A stretch of 64,000 bases of DNA from the NCBI GenBank assembly GCA_001465115.1, contig CP013614.1, positions 2,480,001 to 2,544,000 on the forward strand, in the 5' to 3' direction. This document shows positions 25,211-34,641 of the stretch, piece after piece. The notes under the pieces were generated by a model, which saw only the letters and a program-made list of their open reading frames with translations, made no database searches and was not told where the DNA came from. Each line of letters begins with the position of its first letter. The first letter of the stretch is position 1. This DNA comes from Enterococcus silesiacus (GTDB lineage Bacteria > Bacillota > Bacilli > Lactobacillales > Enterococcaceae). The translations under genes and the position numbers were made by a program.

Positions 25211-26173
25211 TTATTTTGATTTGATATAATTTTTCCCGATCGCTTTTGGTCCAGAAGCTTTTCCTAAGAAAACGACTAAAACGATAATGGTCAATACATA
25301 TGGTGCTGCTTGTAAATAAACAGCTGGTATTGATGAAATGACTGGTAGACTCGAACCAGCAATACTGATATTTTGAGCAAACCCGAAGAATAAAGCCGCT
25401 CCCATCGCACCTAGTGGATTCCATTTACCAAAAATCATCGCTGCCATCGAAATAAATCCTTGTCCGGCAATCGTTGTCACCGCAAAACGACCAGCGATTG
25501 TTTGAGCAAATACAGCGCCGCCAATCCCACCTAAAAATCCTGAGATCAAAACACCAGCATAACGCATTACATAAACATTGATGCCCAGTGTATCTGCCGC
25601 TTGAGGATTTTCACCTACTGCACGAAGACGTAAGCCAAAACGAGTTTTGAACAGCACGAACCACGATAGGATTGCAACTAAAATCGCCACAAATGCTGGC
25701 AAAGTGGTTTGCTTGAAGAACAGGTCTCCTAAAATTGGAATATCCTTCAAAATCGGAAATGAAAAGTAACCAAATGATTCTGTGATCGTATCTGTTTGGC
25801 CTTTTCCATAAATAACTTTGATCAAGAAAATCCCTAAAGCTGGCGCCATTAAATTGACCACGGTACCACTAATGATATGATCCGCTCTTAAATTGATTGT
25901 CGCAACGGCATGAAGTAGCGAGAACAACATTCCGACCACACCACCGACTAAACAAGCAAGCCAAGGAGTCGCTGCACCAAAGGTTTCAGCAAAGGTTAAA
26001 TTAAATACGACTGAACTAAAGGCACCCATAACCATGATTCCTTCAAGTCCCACGTTAACAATACCACTACGCTCAGAAAATGTCCCGCCCAAAGCCGTGA
26101 AGACCAAAGGAGTGGAATAAACCAAAGTTTGTGTAATAATCGGCGCTAATACAGCGATTAATGCAATATTCAT
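25211..26173 (-). CDS. Nucleoside ABC transporter permease (YufQ/NupQ type)
   Basis: 320 residues with about nine hydrophobic segments. It matches the branched-chain-type permeases of BmpA-family nucleoside importers: FSERSGIVNVGLEGIMVMGAF near residue 32-52 is the hallmark N-terminal motif, and RAVGENPQAADTLGIN near 180-195 is the coupling helix. It partners the permease whose stop codon overlaps its start (26173), forming the membrane heterodimer. The role in nucleoside uptake follows from the adjoining deo/pdp genes. Confidence 0.9.
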   Translation of the reverse strand: MNIALIAVLAPIITQTLVYSTPLVFTALGGTFSERSGIVNVGLEGIMVMGAFSSVVFNLTFAETFGAATPWLACLVGGVVGMLFSLLHAVATINLRADHIISGTVVNLMAPALGIFLIKVIYGKGQTDTITESFGYFSFPILKDIPILGDLFFKQTTLPAFVAILVAILSWFVLFKTRFGLRLRAVGENPQAADTLGINVYVMRYAGVLISGFLGGIGGAVFAQTIAGRFAVTTIAGQGFISMAAMIFGKWNPLGAMGAALFFGFAQNISIAGSSLPVISSIPAVYLQAAPYVLTIIVLVVFLGKASGPKAIGKNYIKSK

Positions 26174-27315
26174 TAGATTTTTCCTCCTTCTTGACTGGTC
26201 GGATCTGATTTACCAACTAATTCTTCAACTACGGCTACTTCTTTTTTGCTACCTGAAGCTTTTGCCAACAAGAAACGAATCAAGTAGCTGATTGCCACAA
26301 AGAAAATGATTGCCGCAATAACGACATCTACTAATTCGATGGGAACACCTGCACGAAGTGGCATTCCTTGTCCACCCAACTTCAGTACACTGAAGAGAAT
26401 CGCCGATAAGAATATTCCGACCGAACTTCCTGCTCCTAATAAGGAAATCGCCATTCCGTCAAATCCAATACTCAAAGAAGAGCCTTGAACAAAGAAGTTT
26501 CCAAACGTCCCTAACCCAAGAACAACCCCACCCAGACCAGCGAGTGTTCCTGAAATAACCATCGACATCACAATCGTCCGCTTACTGCTCATTCCAGCAT
26601 ACTCTGAAGCAAAAGGATTCAACCCAACTGAACGAATCTCATACCCTAACGTCGTTTTCTTCATAAGGAACCAAATCAACACTAAGAAAATAACTGCCAT
26701 AAAAATACCAATATTCAAACGCGAACCGCTACTCAATTCTTTCAAGAAGCCTGTACGTAAACTGGCATTTTCGCCAATTACTTTTGTAACACCTTTATTG
26801 GTCATTAAATCTTTTGACATTACATTATTCACAATATGCGTACTTGTATAAAGAAAAACATAGTTGAGCATGATCGTCACGATTACTTCACTTGTACCAA
26901 AGAAGGCACGTAGCAGTCCTGGAATCGCAGCTGCCATCGCTCCGGCTAATGCCCCTGCAAGTACTGCTACAGGTAGAACAACCATCCGAGGCGCATCGGG
27001 CATAGAAAGTGCTACCCAAATACTTGTCACCCAACCGCATAATGCTTGGCCTGAAAGACCGATATTAAAGAATCCAGCTGAATTCGCTACCGCAAATCCT
27101 AGAGCGGTAAAAATCAACGGTCCTGCTGTTACAAAAATTTCACCGATGCTTTTGGGACTTTGAAAAGCAGTCTTAAGCATCGCTTGATAGCCAGCGATTG
27201 GATCTTGACCTGAAATCAGCATAATAATTGCACCAAGAATAAAACCCATCAACACTGATAAAATAGGAACTAAAATATTCCGTAGTCTTTCTGATCGATT
27301 ATTCAACTGCCTCAC
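26173..27315 (-). CDS. Nucleoside ABC transporter permease (YufP/NupP type)
   Basis: 380 residues from a GTG start at 27315, which overlaps the ATPase gene by 17 bases; AGAGG lies just upstream inside that gene. Many membrane segments from residue 13 onward, a characteristic FFNIGLSGQALCGWVTS motif near 82-98 and RSVGLNPFASEYAGM near 222-236 as coupling loop. The C-terminus is a charged cytosolic tail. It is the larger permease of the BmpA-type importer. An alternative TTG start at 27306 cannot be excluded. Confidence 0.9.
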   Translation of the reverse strand: MRQLNNRSERLRNILVPILSVLMGFILGAIIMLISGQDPIAGYQAMLKTAFQSPKSIGEIFVTAGPLIFTALGFAVANSAGFFNIGLSGQALCGWVTSIWVALSMPDAPRMVVLPVAVLAGALAGAMAAAIPGLLRAFFGTSEVIVTIMLNYVFLYTSTHIVNNVMSKDLMTNKGVTKVIGENASLRTGFLKELSSGSRLNIGIFMAVIFLVLIWFLMKKTTLGYEIRSVGLNPFASEYAGMSSKRTIVMSMVISGTLAGLGGVVLGLGTFGNFFVQGSSLSIGFDGMAISLLGAGSSVGIFLSAILFSVLKLGGQGMPLRAGVPIELVDVVIAAIIFFVAISYLIRFLLAKASGSKKEVAVVEELVGKSDPTSQEGGKI

Positions 27316-28864
27316 CTGCCTCTTGACTTAATTCTCTTCTAGCTTCTTCCAATGAGTAACCCGCCATCAGTAAGCCTAATTCATTTTCGCTTGTTTCTTT
27401 CGGATCAACGATTCCAACAATTTTCCCAGCATGAATCACTGCGATGCGGTCAGAAACATTTAAAATTTCATCTAATTCAAAACTAACAACTAAGACTGCT
27501 TTATCTTTATCTCGTTGTTCGATCAGGCGTTTATGAATGTATTCGATAGCGCCAACATCCAGTCCACGAGTTGGTTGAGAGACAATCAACAAATCAGGAT
27601 CACGATCGATTTCTCGCGCAATGATTGCTTTTTGCTGATTTCCGCCTGATAATGCTTTAGCTGGAACTAGTTCATTTACTGTTCGTACATCGTATTCTTC
27701 TATTAATCTACGTGCATATGAATTGATTTGGTTGTAATTCAACACACCTGTGTTACTTAATGGCTTTTTATAGTAAGTTTGTAATGCAATATTTTCAGCC
27801 AAGGTCATATCCAGAATCAAGCCATATTTATGACGGTCTTCTGGCACATGGCCTACACCTGCTTCTGTGATTGTCCGAGGTTTTTTATTCGTAATTGCTT
27901 CTCCTCTAAGTTCAACGGATCCACTTTCCGCTTTACGTAATCCAGTTAGCGCTTGAATCAATTCTGTTTGACCATTACCATCGATCCCAGCAATTCCAAC
28001 TACTTCACCTGCGCGAACATCTAAACTAAGACCTTTCACAGCTTCTAATCCACGGCTTTCTTTAACAACTAAATCTTTGATTGAAAGGACCACTTCCTTA
28101 GGGGTAGCTGCTTTCTTTTCTGTTTTAAACGAAACCGAGCGCCCTACCATCATATCTGCCAATTGTTGTGAAGAAACATCTTTAACATTCACAGTATCAA
28201 TACTTTGACCACGACGAATAACGGTACAACGATCTGCTACTTTTTTGATTTCATCTAATTTATGCGTGATCAAAATGATTGATTTGCCTTCTTGAACAAG
28301 TCCACGCATGATTTCGATCAACTCATCGATTTCTTGAGGCGTTAAAACCGCTGTCGGTTCATCAAAAATCAGAACATCTGCACCACGATACAACGTTTTC
28401 AAAATTTCCACTCGTTGTTGCGCACCAACAGAGATATCACGAATATATGCACTCGGATCTACTGATAAGCCATATTGCTCAGAAACCCGTTTGATTTCTG
28501 CTGTAGCTTTTTTGCGATCTAATACGCCCACATTCGTTGGTTCACTTCCAAGAATAATGTTCTCTGTTACAGTAAAAGCATCTACCAGCATAAAGTGCTG
28601 ATGGACCATTCCAATTCCTAAACGATTTGCTGCAGTTGGTCCATTGATTGATACTTTTGAACCATTCATAAAGATTTCACCTGATGTCGGTTCTAACAAA
28701 CCAGATAATATATTCATCAAGGTAGATTTTCCTGCACCATTTTCTCCAAGCAACGCATGGATTTCTCCAGGCCGGACAGTTAAGTTGATATTGTCATTGG
28801 CTTTAAACGTCCCAAACTGCTTAGTGATATTGCGCATCTCAATTACAAAGTTTTCCTGAGCCAC
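27299..28864 (-). CDS. Nucleoside ABC transporter ATPase (YufO/NupO type, two ABC domains)
   Basis: 521 residues from GTG 28864, preferred because AGGAT lies ten bases upstream; GTG 28873 sits too close to it. Domain 1 has a full Walker A (GENGAGKST), an unusual signature VGAQQRVEIL and VLIFDEPTAVLTPQE. Domain 2 has a modified Walker A (GIDGNGQTEL) and the signature LSGGNQQK, with VSQPTRGLDVG in place of Walker B, as is normal for this sugar/nucleoside class. It powers the BmpA importer. Confidence 0.92.
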   Translation of the reverse strand: MAQENFVIEMRNITKQFGTFKANDNINLTVRPGEIHALLGENGAGKSTLMNILSGLLEPTSGEIFMNGSKVSINGPTAANRLGIGMVHQHFMLVDAFTVTENIILGSEPTNVGVLDRKKATAEIKRVSEQYGLSVDPSAYIRDISVGAQQRVEILKTLYRGADVLIFDEPTAVLTPQEIDELIEIMRGLVQEGKSIILITHKLDEIKKVADRCTVIRRGQSIDTVNVKDVSSQQLADMMVGRSVSFKTEKKAATPKEVVLSIKDLVVKESRGLEAVKGLSLDVRAGEVVGIAGIDGNGQTELIQALTGLRKAESGSVELRGEAITNKKPRTITEAGVGHVPEDRHKYGLILDMTLAENIALQTYYKKPLSNTGVLNYNQINSYARRLIEEYDVRTVNELVPAKALSGGNQQKAIIAREIDRDPDLLIVSQPTRGLDVGAIEYIHKRLIEQRDKDKAVLVVSFELDEILNVSDRIAVIHAGKIVGIVDPKETSENELGLLMAGYSLEEARRELSQEAGEAVE

Positions 28865-28952
28865 ATTTTTCACATCCTAACGATTTAATCGCAAAACTTA
28901 TTTCATCTATTAATACGGTACTTCTAAAAAATAAAGTAGCTTTTAGGCTCTT

Positions 28953-28995
28953 AAAGAAAGAAAATGAGTTGTTTGACCATTCATTTTCTTTCTTT
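28953..28995 (-). repeat. AT-rich hairpin between lipoprotein and ATPase genes
   Basis: AAAGAAAGAAAATGA / TCATTTTCTTTCTTT, 15-bp perfect arms. Together with 29012-29040 it marks a likely RNA-processing or partial-termination region after the lipoprotein gene. Confidence 0.6.
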
Positions 28996-29011
28996 AAAGG
29001 CTTAATAAACT

Positions 29012-29040
29012 CTTAGCGCTGCTACAAACGCAGCGCTAAG
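29012..29040 (-). terminator. GC-rich hairpin directly after the lipoprotein gene
   Basis: Perfect 11-bp stem CTTAGCGCTGC / GCAGCGCTAAG with a seven-base loop, ten bases beyond the stop. No T-run follows, so it more likely protects the 3' end of the lipoprotein mRNA, raising its level over the permease genes, than terminates. Confidence 0.6.
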
Positions 29041-29049
29041 CAGAAAGAC

Positions 29050-30147
29050 CTACTCTTTTACATCTTTTGGTACTTCTGGAACAGTGATTTTTTCAGCGAT
29101 GATTTCTTCTTTCGCTGCCTCAACTGCTTTTTGTGCTTCGTCTGATAAATAGCCTTTTGTCAAATCAACGCCGCCATCTTTCAAACCGTAAACTAAGTGT
29201 TCGCCGCCAGGGAATTTATCTTCTAATGCACGATTAGAGATATCTTGTACTGCAGCGCCTACACCTTTAAGTGTTGATGTTAAAGTGAAGTTGTCTTCTT
29301 TACCATCTTTCGTTTTGTATTTACCTTCTTTGTCTTGGTCACTATCTACACCGATAACCCAAACTTTGTCTTTTGAACCCGTTTCATTCAAGTCTTTTGC
29401 TTCTTGGAAGACACCTTGTCCTGTACCGCCTGAAGCGTGGAAAATAATGTCTGCACCTTTTTGATACATAGAAGCAGCTAATGCTTTCCCTTTAGCAGGG
29501 TCTCCAAATGAAGCAGCATATTCGATTTCAACTTTGATGTCTTTATTCAATTTTTTCGCTGTGTCGATGACACCTTGATGGAATCCAGCTTCAAAACGGT
29601 CAATAACCGCGCCTTCTTCACCACCGATAAAGCCGACAGTGTTTGTTTTTGTTGTATATGCAGCTGCTACACCAGCTAAGTATGAAGCTTCTTGGTCTTT
29701 AAATGTCGCAGATACTACGTTATCTTTTCCTTCAATGACACTATCAATGATACCAAATTGTGTATCTGCATTTGCATCAGCTGCAGTACCGATTGAATCC
29801 GCTAATAAATAGCCAATCCCAAAGACTGTTTTAAATCCGTTAGAAACAGCTGTATCAATATTTGTTACGTATTCTGAAGCGTCGTTTGATTGAATATAAT
29901 CAAATCCATCTGCTCCTTTTTTCAAATCATGTTCTTTACCCCAAGCTTGCAAACCTTCCCAAGCTGATTGGTTGAACGAGCGGTCATCTACCCCGCCGAT
30001 ATCAGTAACGATAACAACGCTATGATCTGCGTTCCCACCTGCTGATTTTCCATCTGTTGAATCTTTTTTACCCCCGCCACATGCCGCTAACGCAAGTGTT
30101 AATGCCAGTGCAGTCAAGCCAAAACCAAATAATTTTGCTTTTTTCAT
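29050..30147 (-). CDS. BmpA-family nucleoside-binding lipoprotein
   Basis: 365 residues. A lipoprotein signal peptide ends in LTLALAACGGG, the lipobox cysteine near residue 23, so it would be anchored to the outside of the membrane. The body is a BmpA/PnrA/NupN solute-binding fold: VIVTDIGGVDDRSFNQSAWEG near 45-65, VGFIGGEEGAVIDRFEAGF and IIFHASGGTGQGVFQEA. PnrA of Treponema and related proteins bind purine nucleosides. It is the fourth gene of the pdp-deoC-cdd operon. The 182-bp gap before it lacks a convincing promoter. Confidence 0.93.
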   Translation of the reverse strand: MKKAKLFGFGLTALALTLALAACGGGKKDSTDGKSAGGNADHSVVIVTDIGGVDDRSFNQSAWEGLQAWGKEHDLKKGADGFDYIQSNDASEYVTNIDTAVSNGFKTVFGIGYLLADSIGTAADANADTQFGIIDSVIEGKDNVVSATFKDQEASYLAGVAAAYTTKTNTVGFIGGEEGAVIDRFEAGFHQGVIDTAKKLNKDIKVEIEYAASFGDPAKGKALAASMYQKGADIIFHASGGTGQGVFQEAKDLNETGSKDKVWVIGVDSDQDKEGKYKTKDGKEDNFTLTSTLKGVGAAVQDISNRALEDKFPGGEHLVYGLKDGGVDLTKGYLSDEAQKAVEAAKEEIIAEKITVPEVPKDVKE

Positions 30148-30329
30148 CTCTGTAAAGCCCCCTAAAATAGTTTTATATTTTCAACAGCCGGATGACTGAA
30201 TGAAACAAGATAATAGTGAAACAACTCTCTCTTCGGTCGTCTTGTACTTTTCAACATAAAATCAAAGTTCTGTCGTGTCTCAAGATGATGTATCTATTTG
30301 TTGAGAGGTTTGGTTCATGTAGCAAGATC

Positions 30330-30725
30330 TTATAAATCTTTTTCTGTAAACGCATAAGGCAACAACTCGCCCACAGTCATTTCTTTAATCACGCCATGCT
30401 CGCCAACTAAAGTAACCGGCATTTCAGGCGCGCAAAATTCAGCCATCACTTGGCGGCATGCACCGCACGGAGAGATTGGCTCAGGTGTATTTCCTGCAAT
30501 CACTAAATGTTGAAATGCTCGTTCGCCTTCAGAAACAGCTTTGAAGATTGCTGTCCGTTCTGCACAATTGGTCAATCCATATGAAGCATTTTCGATATTG
30601 ACTCCTTGATAGGTTTTTCCTTCTTTGGTAATCAGGCACGCCCCCACTGGAAAGTGAGAATACGGTACATACGCTTTTGTTAACGCATCATCTGCGATAG
30701 CTAACCATTCTTGTTTTGCTGTCAT
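30330..30725 (-). CDS. cdd: Cytidine deaminase
   Basis: 131 residues, standard homotetrameric CDA length. It deaminates cytidine and deoxycytidine to uridine forms, which Pdp then cleaves. Zinc and catalytic residues are present in TNCAERTAIF near 52-61 (Cys and Glu) and PCGACRQVM near 87-95. The start lies 24 bp after deoC, in the same operon. Confidence 0.96.
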   Translation of the reverse strand: MTAKQEWLAIADDALTKAYVPYSHFPVGACLITKEGKTYQGVNIENASYGLTNCAERTAIFKAVSEGERAFQHLVIAGNTPEPISPCGACRQVMAEFCAPEMPVTLVGEHGVIKEMTVGELLPYAFTEKDL

Positions 30726-30749
30726 TTGCCCGCCGCTTTCTTCTTTAGA

Positions 30750-31412
30750 TTAATAGCCTGCTCCAGTCGAACCTTCCATGATCGCAACACCAGCACTTGT
30801 TCCGATACGTGTCGCACCTGCCTCGATCATCGCTTGTGCTTCTGCTTCGTTATGAATACCACCAGAAGCTTTGACACCCATGTCTGGACCTACTGTTTCA
30901 CGCATCAATTTAACATCAGCTACAGTTGCTCCACCAGTTGAAAAACCAGTTGAGGTTTTAACAAAATCAGCTCCTGCTTCTTTCGCAAGTTCACAGACTT
31001 TGATTTTCTCTTCGTCAGTCAGTGACGCTGTCTCAATGATCACTTTCACTAAGGCTTTGCCTTTCGCTGCATCGACAACGGCTTGAATATCCTTCAAGAC
31101 TTTTTTGTATTGCTGAGATTTAAGAGCGCCGACATTAATGACCATATCGACTTCGGTTGCACCATTATTGATTGCATCTGTTGCTTCGTAGGCTTTTACT
31201 TCTGATGTATTAGCCCCTAAAGGAAAACCAATTACTGTACAAACGTCAACAGAGGTTCCAGCTAAGTGTTCTTTTGCCAAAGCAACCCAACATGGATTGA
31301 TACAAACTGAGAAGAATTCATATTTTTTAGCTTCTTCAATAATTCGTAAAACGTCCTCTTCCTTTGCATCTGCTTTTAAAATAGTGTGGTCAATCATTTG
31401 ATTTAATTCCAT
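30750..31412 (-). CDS. deoC: Deoxyribose-phosphate aldolase
   Basis: 220 residues from ATG 31412, which gives the usual family start ([12 protein letters not shown]) and length; an ATG at 31427 would abut the ribosome site. It cleaves deoxyribose 5-phosphate to acetaldehyde and glyceraldehyde 3-phosphate. The Schiff-base lysine is in [18 protein letters not shown] near residue 150-167, with [13 protein letters not shown] near 181-193. It lies 18 bp after pdp and 24 bp before cdd. Confidence 0.95.
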   Translation of the reverse strand: MELNQMIDHTILKADAKEEDVLRIIEEAKKYEFFSVCINPCWVALAKEHLAGTSVDVCTVIGFPLGANTSEVKAYEATDAINNGATEVDMVINVGALKSQQYKKVLKDIQAVVDAAKGKALVKVIIETASLTDEEKIKVCELAKEAGADFVKTSTGFSTGGATVADVKLMRETVGPDMGVKASGGIHNEAEAQAMIEAGATRIGTSAGVAIMEGSTGAGY

Positions 31413-31430
31413 TATTTTTTTACACATCCT

Positions 31431-32732
31431 TTATGCTGTTATTATATCATGAATCAGCTCAGGTTCAGTCCCAGAACTGCCGATTTCGATATTTTTATAT
31501 AAAAGTTCTTTTACGTTCTCGATTGATTCTGAATTGGAATAAATAGTTAGCAGCGACTCACCAGATTCCACTGGCATACCGACTTTTTTATGCAGCTTGA
31601 TTCCTACCGCATGATCAACTTCGTCTTCTTTAGTTGCTCGACCTGCACCTAACAGCATCGCTGCGATACCAATTTCATTTGCCACGAGCTTTTGAACAAC
31701 GCCAGATGTTTTAGCTGGTAATTCTATTTGATATTTGGCTGTTAGTAAACGCTCTGGATGATCGATGATGCTGTCATCTCCACCTTGGTTACGAATCATT
31801 TCTCGGAATTTATCCAATGCTTTACCTGATTCCAAGGCCTCTTTTAGTAATGCACGAGCTTCGTCTAATGTATCGGCTTTTTTCGCTAGAACGACCATCT
31901 GACTACCTAAGATATAGCACATTTCCAGCAAATCCTCTGGTCCTTTACCTTGCAGTGTTTCGATTGCTTCAACGACTTCTAAGCTATTACCGATCGCCTC
32001 ACCTAATGGTTGGGACATATCGGAAATTACCGCCATCGTCTGGCGATTCGCTAAACGACCGATCCGAACCATCGTTTCTGCTAAGCGACGTGCTTCCTCG
32101 ATATTTTTCATAAAAGCACCTTCGCCAGTCGTTACATCCAGCACGATCGCATCCGCACCTGCTGCGATTTTTTTACTCATGATCGAGCTTGCAATCAACG
32201 GAATAGAATTGACTGTAGCTGTAACATCACGTAATGCGTATAATTTTTTATCAGCTGGTGCTAAATCACCAGACTGACCAATCACCGCTACATGACTTTC
32301 GTTTACCAAACGGATAAACTCTTCATCTGGTATTTCTACATGAAATCCTGGTATTGCTTCTAATTTATCAAGTGTACCGCCTGTATAACCAAGCCCTCTA
32401 CCGGACATTTTAGCCACACTAGCACCTACACTTGCAACAAGTGGCGCTAAAATCAAGGTTGTCGTATCGCCAACACCGCCTGTAGAATGTTTATCGACTT
32501 TAATGCCTTGAATCGATGAAAGGTCGATCATTTCACCTGAATTAGCCATCGCTAATGTTAATGTCGTAATTTCTTCGTCTGTCATATCTTTGTAAAACAC
32601 AGTCATCAAAAAGGCACTCATCTGATAATCCGGAATATCGCCTCTTGTATACCCTGAAACAATAAATTGAATTTCTGCTTCTGTTAAGACCTGTCCATCA
32701 CGTTTTTTCTCGATCAAATCTACCATTCTCAT
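31431..32732 (-). CDS. pdp: Pyrimidine-nucleoside phosphorylase
   Basis: 433 residues from ATG 32732 with GGAGG eight bases upstream, the usual family length; an earlier start at 32753 would lie before the site. It phosphorolyses uridine, thymidine and deoxyuridine. The family signature [20 protein letters not shown] near residue 109-128 and phosphate-site KHSTGGVGD near 80-88 are clear. It is the first gene of the nucleoside operon, preceded by a TATAAT box and a cluster of palindromes for LacI-type regulation. Confidence 0.96.
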   Translation of the reverse strand: MRMVDLIEKKRDGQVLTEAEIQFIVSGYTRGDIPDYQMSAFLMTVFYKDMTDEEITTLTLAMANSGEMIDLSSIQGIKVDKHSTGGVGDTTTLILAPLVASVGASVAKMSGRGLGYTGGTLDKLEAIPGFHVEIPDEEFIRLVNESHVAVIGQSGDLAPADKKLYALRDVTATVNSIPLIASSIMSKKIAAGADAIVLDVTTGEGAFMKNIEEARRLAETMVRIGRLANRQTMAVISDMSQPLGEAIGNSLEVVEAIETLQGKGPEDLLEMCYILGSQMVVLAKKADTLDEARALLKEALESGKALDKFREMIRNQGGDDSIIDHPERLLTAKYQIELPAKTSGVVQKLVANEIGIAAMLLGAGRATKEDEVDHAVGIKLHKKVGMPVESGESLLTIYSNSESIENVKELLYKNIEIGSSGTEPELIHDIITA

Positions 32733-32766
32733 GCTTTTCTTCCTCCGAATCAATCCCCAAGGATGT

Positions 32767-32795
32767 ATTATACACTAAAACCATTCAGGTTAAAA
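32767..32795 (-). promoter_or_regulatory. pdp operon promoter
   Basis: A perfect TATAAT box (32767-32772) with a weak -35 (TTTTAA), 35 bases before the start codon. Activity may depend on the regulators of the adjacent sites. Confidence 0.55.
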
Positions 32796-32799
32796 CCTT

Positions 32800-32843
32800 T
32801 TAGTAAAACAGTTTACTAACGCTTACATAATTTGAAAACGCTT
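32800..32843. promoter_or_regulatory. LacI/CcpA-type operators upstream of pdp
   Basis: A perfect palindrome TTAGTAAA-ACAG-TTTACTAA at 32800-32819, and two sequences each matching 13 of 14 positions of the catabolite-response consensus: TGTAAGCGTTAGTA on the minus strand (32813-32826) and TGAAAACGCTTATA on the plus strand (32832-32845). They lie just upstream of the promoter. The local LacI-type regulator or CcpA would be the candidate ligands. Confidence 0.5.
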
Positions 32844-32855
32844 ATAACACGAACA

Positions 32856-33884
32856 TTAAATCAAATCCGCCAGATTGTCAATCGATTTCGTGCTATTTCT
32901 TAAAATAAATGTTGTATCGAAAATCTTATTTGGAATTTTTTTATCAGGATCATTGATCGATTCCACTAAAAATTGCGCAGCATAAAAACCAATATCAAAA
33001 CTCGGCTGATAAACGGTTGTTAGTCCAGGCACTAAATATTCCGAAATTTCTAATCCATCAAACCCAATAATAGAGATATCATCTGGAATTTTCTTGCCAG
33101 ATTCTTCAATTGCTTGATAAGCCCCCATTGCCATCTCATCATTTCCACAAAAAATAGCCGTGATTTGTGGATTCTTCAGTACATTTTTAGCTGCCATATA
33201 CCCGCCACCTAAATTTAAGTCACCACTGCTCATATATTCTGCTCTCACCGGGATTCCATGATCTTTTAGTGCGTGCTGATAAGCTGTTACTCTTTCTGTC
33301 AGCTGATAATAACCATCATTTTCTGTCAGCATCGCAATGTGTCTATGCCCTTGCTCAACCAAGGAACAAACTGCTCGGTAAGCGCCCTCATATTCTTTCA
33401 CGATCAAACGACCATTTTCCCGCGGATTGATGCCACGATCGACTAGAATCACCGGCACTTTCCGTTTGCTTTTATTCTTCAAGATATGATCCACTGGTAA
33501 AATATTCGGTGTCGCAAAAATAATGCCATCAACCGAGCGATGAATCAGTTCAGTGACATATTGCGTGGCTTTTTCCTCATCGTGTTTCGAATTACACAAC
33601 AAGATCATATAGCCTAACGAATTTAAATACGTTTCTACCCCTTCGATAACTTTAGCAAAGAAAAAATCTGTCACGTCCGGTACGACCATCCCGATCGTTT
33701 TCGAATGACGAGTGATGATGTTGGAAGCAAAATAATCCGGTTTGTAATCAAATTCCTCCACTACAGCCAGCACTTTATTTCTAGTTTTCTCACTAAAGCG
33801 ACTGCCTTTGTTATTAATGATTTGAGATACTGTCGTGACAGATACACCAGCCATATCTGCAATTTCTTTAATAGTCAATTTCAT
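32856..33884 (-). CDS. LacI-family transcriptional regulator, probably of the nucleoside operon
   Basis: 342 residues. N-terminal LacI helix-turn-helix (TIKEIADMAGVSVTTVSQIIN near 3-23) and hinge, then a periplasmic-binding-protein-type effector domain (GMVVPDVTDFFFAKVIEGVE near 65-84; IIGFDGLEISEYLVPGLTTV near 272-291). It lies directly upstream of pdp, in the same direction, so it probably regulates nucleoside use, by analogy to CytR or RbsR. A catabolite-type site TGAAAACGTTGACA (33922-33935, minus strand) in its own promoter suggests autoregulation or CcpA control. The effector is unknown. Confidence 0.88.
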   Translation of the reverse strand: MKLTIKEIADMAGVSVTTVSQIINNKGSRFSEKTRNKVLAVVEEFDYKPDYFASNIITRHSKTIGMVVPDVTDFFFAKVIEGVETYLNSLGYMILLCNSKHDEEKATQYVTELIHRSVDGIIFATPNILPVDHILKNKSKRKVPVILVDRGINPRENGRLIVKEYEGAYRAVCSLVEQGHRHIAMLTENDGYYQLTERVTAYQHALKDHGIPVRAEYMSSGDLNLGGGYMAAKNVLKNPQITAIFCGNDEMAMGAYQAIEESGKKIPDDISIIGFDGLEISEYLVPGLTTVYQPSFDIGFYAAQFLVESINDPDKKIPNKIFDTTFILRNSTKSIDNLADLI

Positions 33885-33898
33885 ATTTTATTCTCCCT

Positions 33899-33955
33899 TT
33901 ATTGACAAGACCTACCAACCATGTCAACGTTTTCAAAATACGTATCGAATGATCC
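33899..33955. repeat. Diverged repeat shared with the adenosine deaminase promoter, copy 1
   Basis: Resembles 34642-34696 in the same plus-strand orientation: both start TTATTGACA, share CATGT and then TTCAAAATAC and TATC, with diverged bases between. Copy 1 lies upstream of the LacI-type gene. Confidence 0.45.
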
Positions 33956-34014
33956 TAGTTTATCAGAATTCACTAGAATAAAATAGCTTAAGCAAAAATT
34001 TCACAACATTCAGC

Positions 34015-34050
34015 ACAAAAACAGTCTGCTACTTCAATTTCACAGACCGC
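34015..34050 (-). terminator. Terminator of the UreI-like gene
   Basis: On the minus strand CGGTCTG pairs with CAGACTG (one G-U pair), loop about 14, then TTTTT. It is four bases after the stop codon. Confidence 0.7.
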
Positions 34051-34053
34051 TTT

Positions 34054-34539
34054 TTACCAGTTGTTCGTTAGCATCAACAATCCAGGAATCCAACACGTAA
34101 CAATTCCTTCGAAAATCGCAAAATACAAGACAGGTTTCCCAATTTCTTTTTTCAGGACATATTCAATAAAACCTGTCATCCATAAAATTCCCCAAGATAG
34201 CCAAATCAAGGCAAAACGCCAATCACCATCTACCGTAAACGAAATATAGGCTGCTGGAATCGTATTGATTGCTACGAACAAGGCGAATATTCCATAAATA
34301 CGCATATCTAACTCAAACACATAAATCAAGCCAACCATCAAATAGGTAAAAGCAAACAAATACCCAATACCAGCATCATAATAAGCGCCTCTAAACAAAT
34401 AAATCGTATTAATGATAAAAGACAGGCTTCCTGTGAGTAAATTAATCAATCCTGTAGATTTTTTATCCACTCCTGCTAGCCCACAATAACCATTGCTGAT
34501 CAGCGTGATCGCTACAAATAATAGTCCTACTCCTAACAA
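34054..34539 (-). CDS. AmiS/UreI-family urea or amide channel
   Basis: 161 residues if the TTG at 34539 is the start: the ATG at 34554 has no ribosome site, while the GGGAGGG that follows it is spaced seven bases before the TTG. The resulting MLGVGLLFVAITLISNGYCGLAGVDKKST start agrees with the UreI family, which begins the same way. About six membrane helices are visible. UreI is an acid-gated urea channel and AmiS is linked to amidase. No urease or amidase gene lies within the window, so the substrate remains open. It is monocistronic with its own terminator. Confidence 0.85.
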   Translation of the reverse strand: MLGVGLLFVAITLISNGYCGLAGVDKKSTGLINLLTGSLSFIINTIYLFRGAYYDAGIGYLFAFTYLMVGLIYVFELDMRIYGIFALFVAINTIPAAYISFTVDGDWRFALIWLSWGILWMTGFIEYVLKKEIGKPVLYFAIFEGIVTCWIPGLLMLTNNW

Positions 34540-34641
34540 AATAAACCCTCCCATAACTGATCAAAAAACTACTTTTCTACTGGACTATTTTACTTTAAAT
34601 CGGCTAAAAAAACTACTCTTAATCTCAGCTTGATCCCTCAC

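Noticed and set aside
25095..25424. Minus-strand reading frame across the permease/deoB junction
   Set aside because: It is another frame of the real permease gene and deoB leader; its residues show no family pattern.
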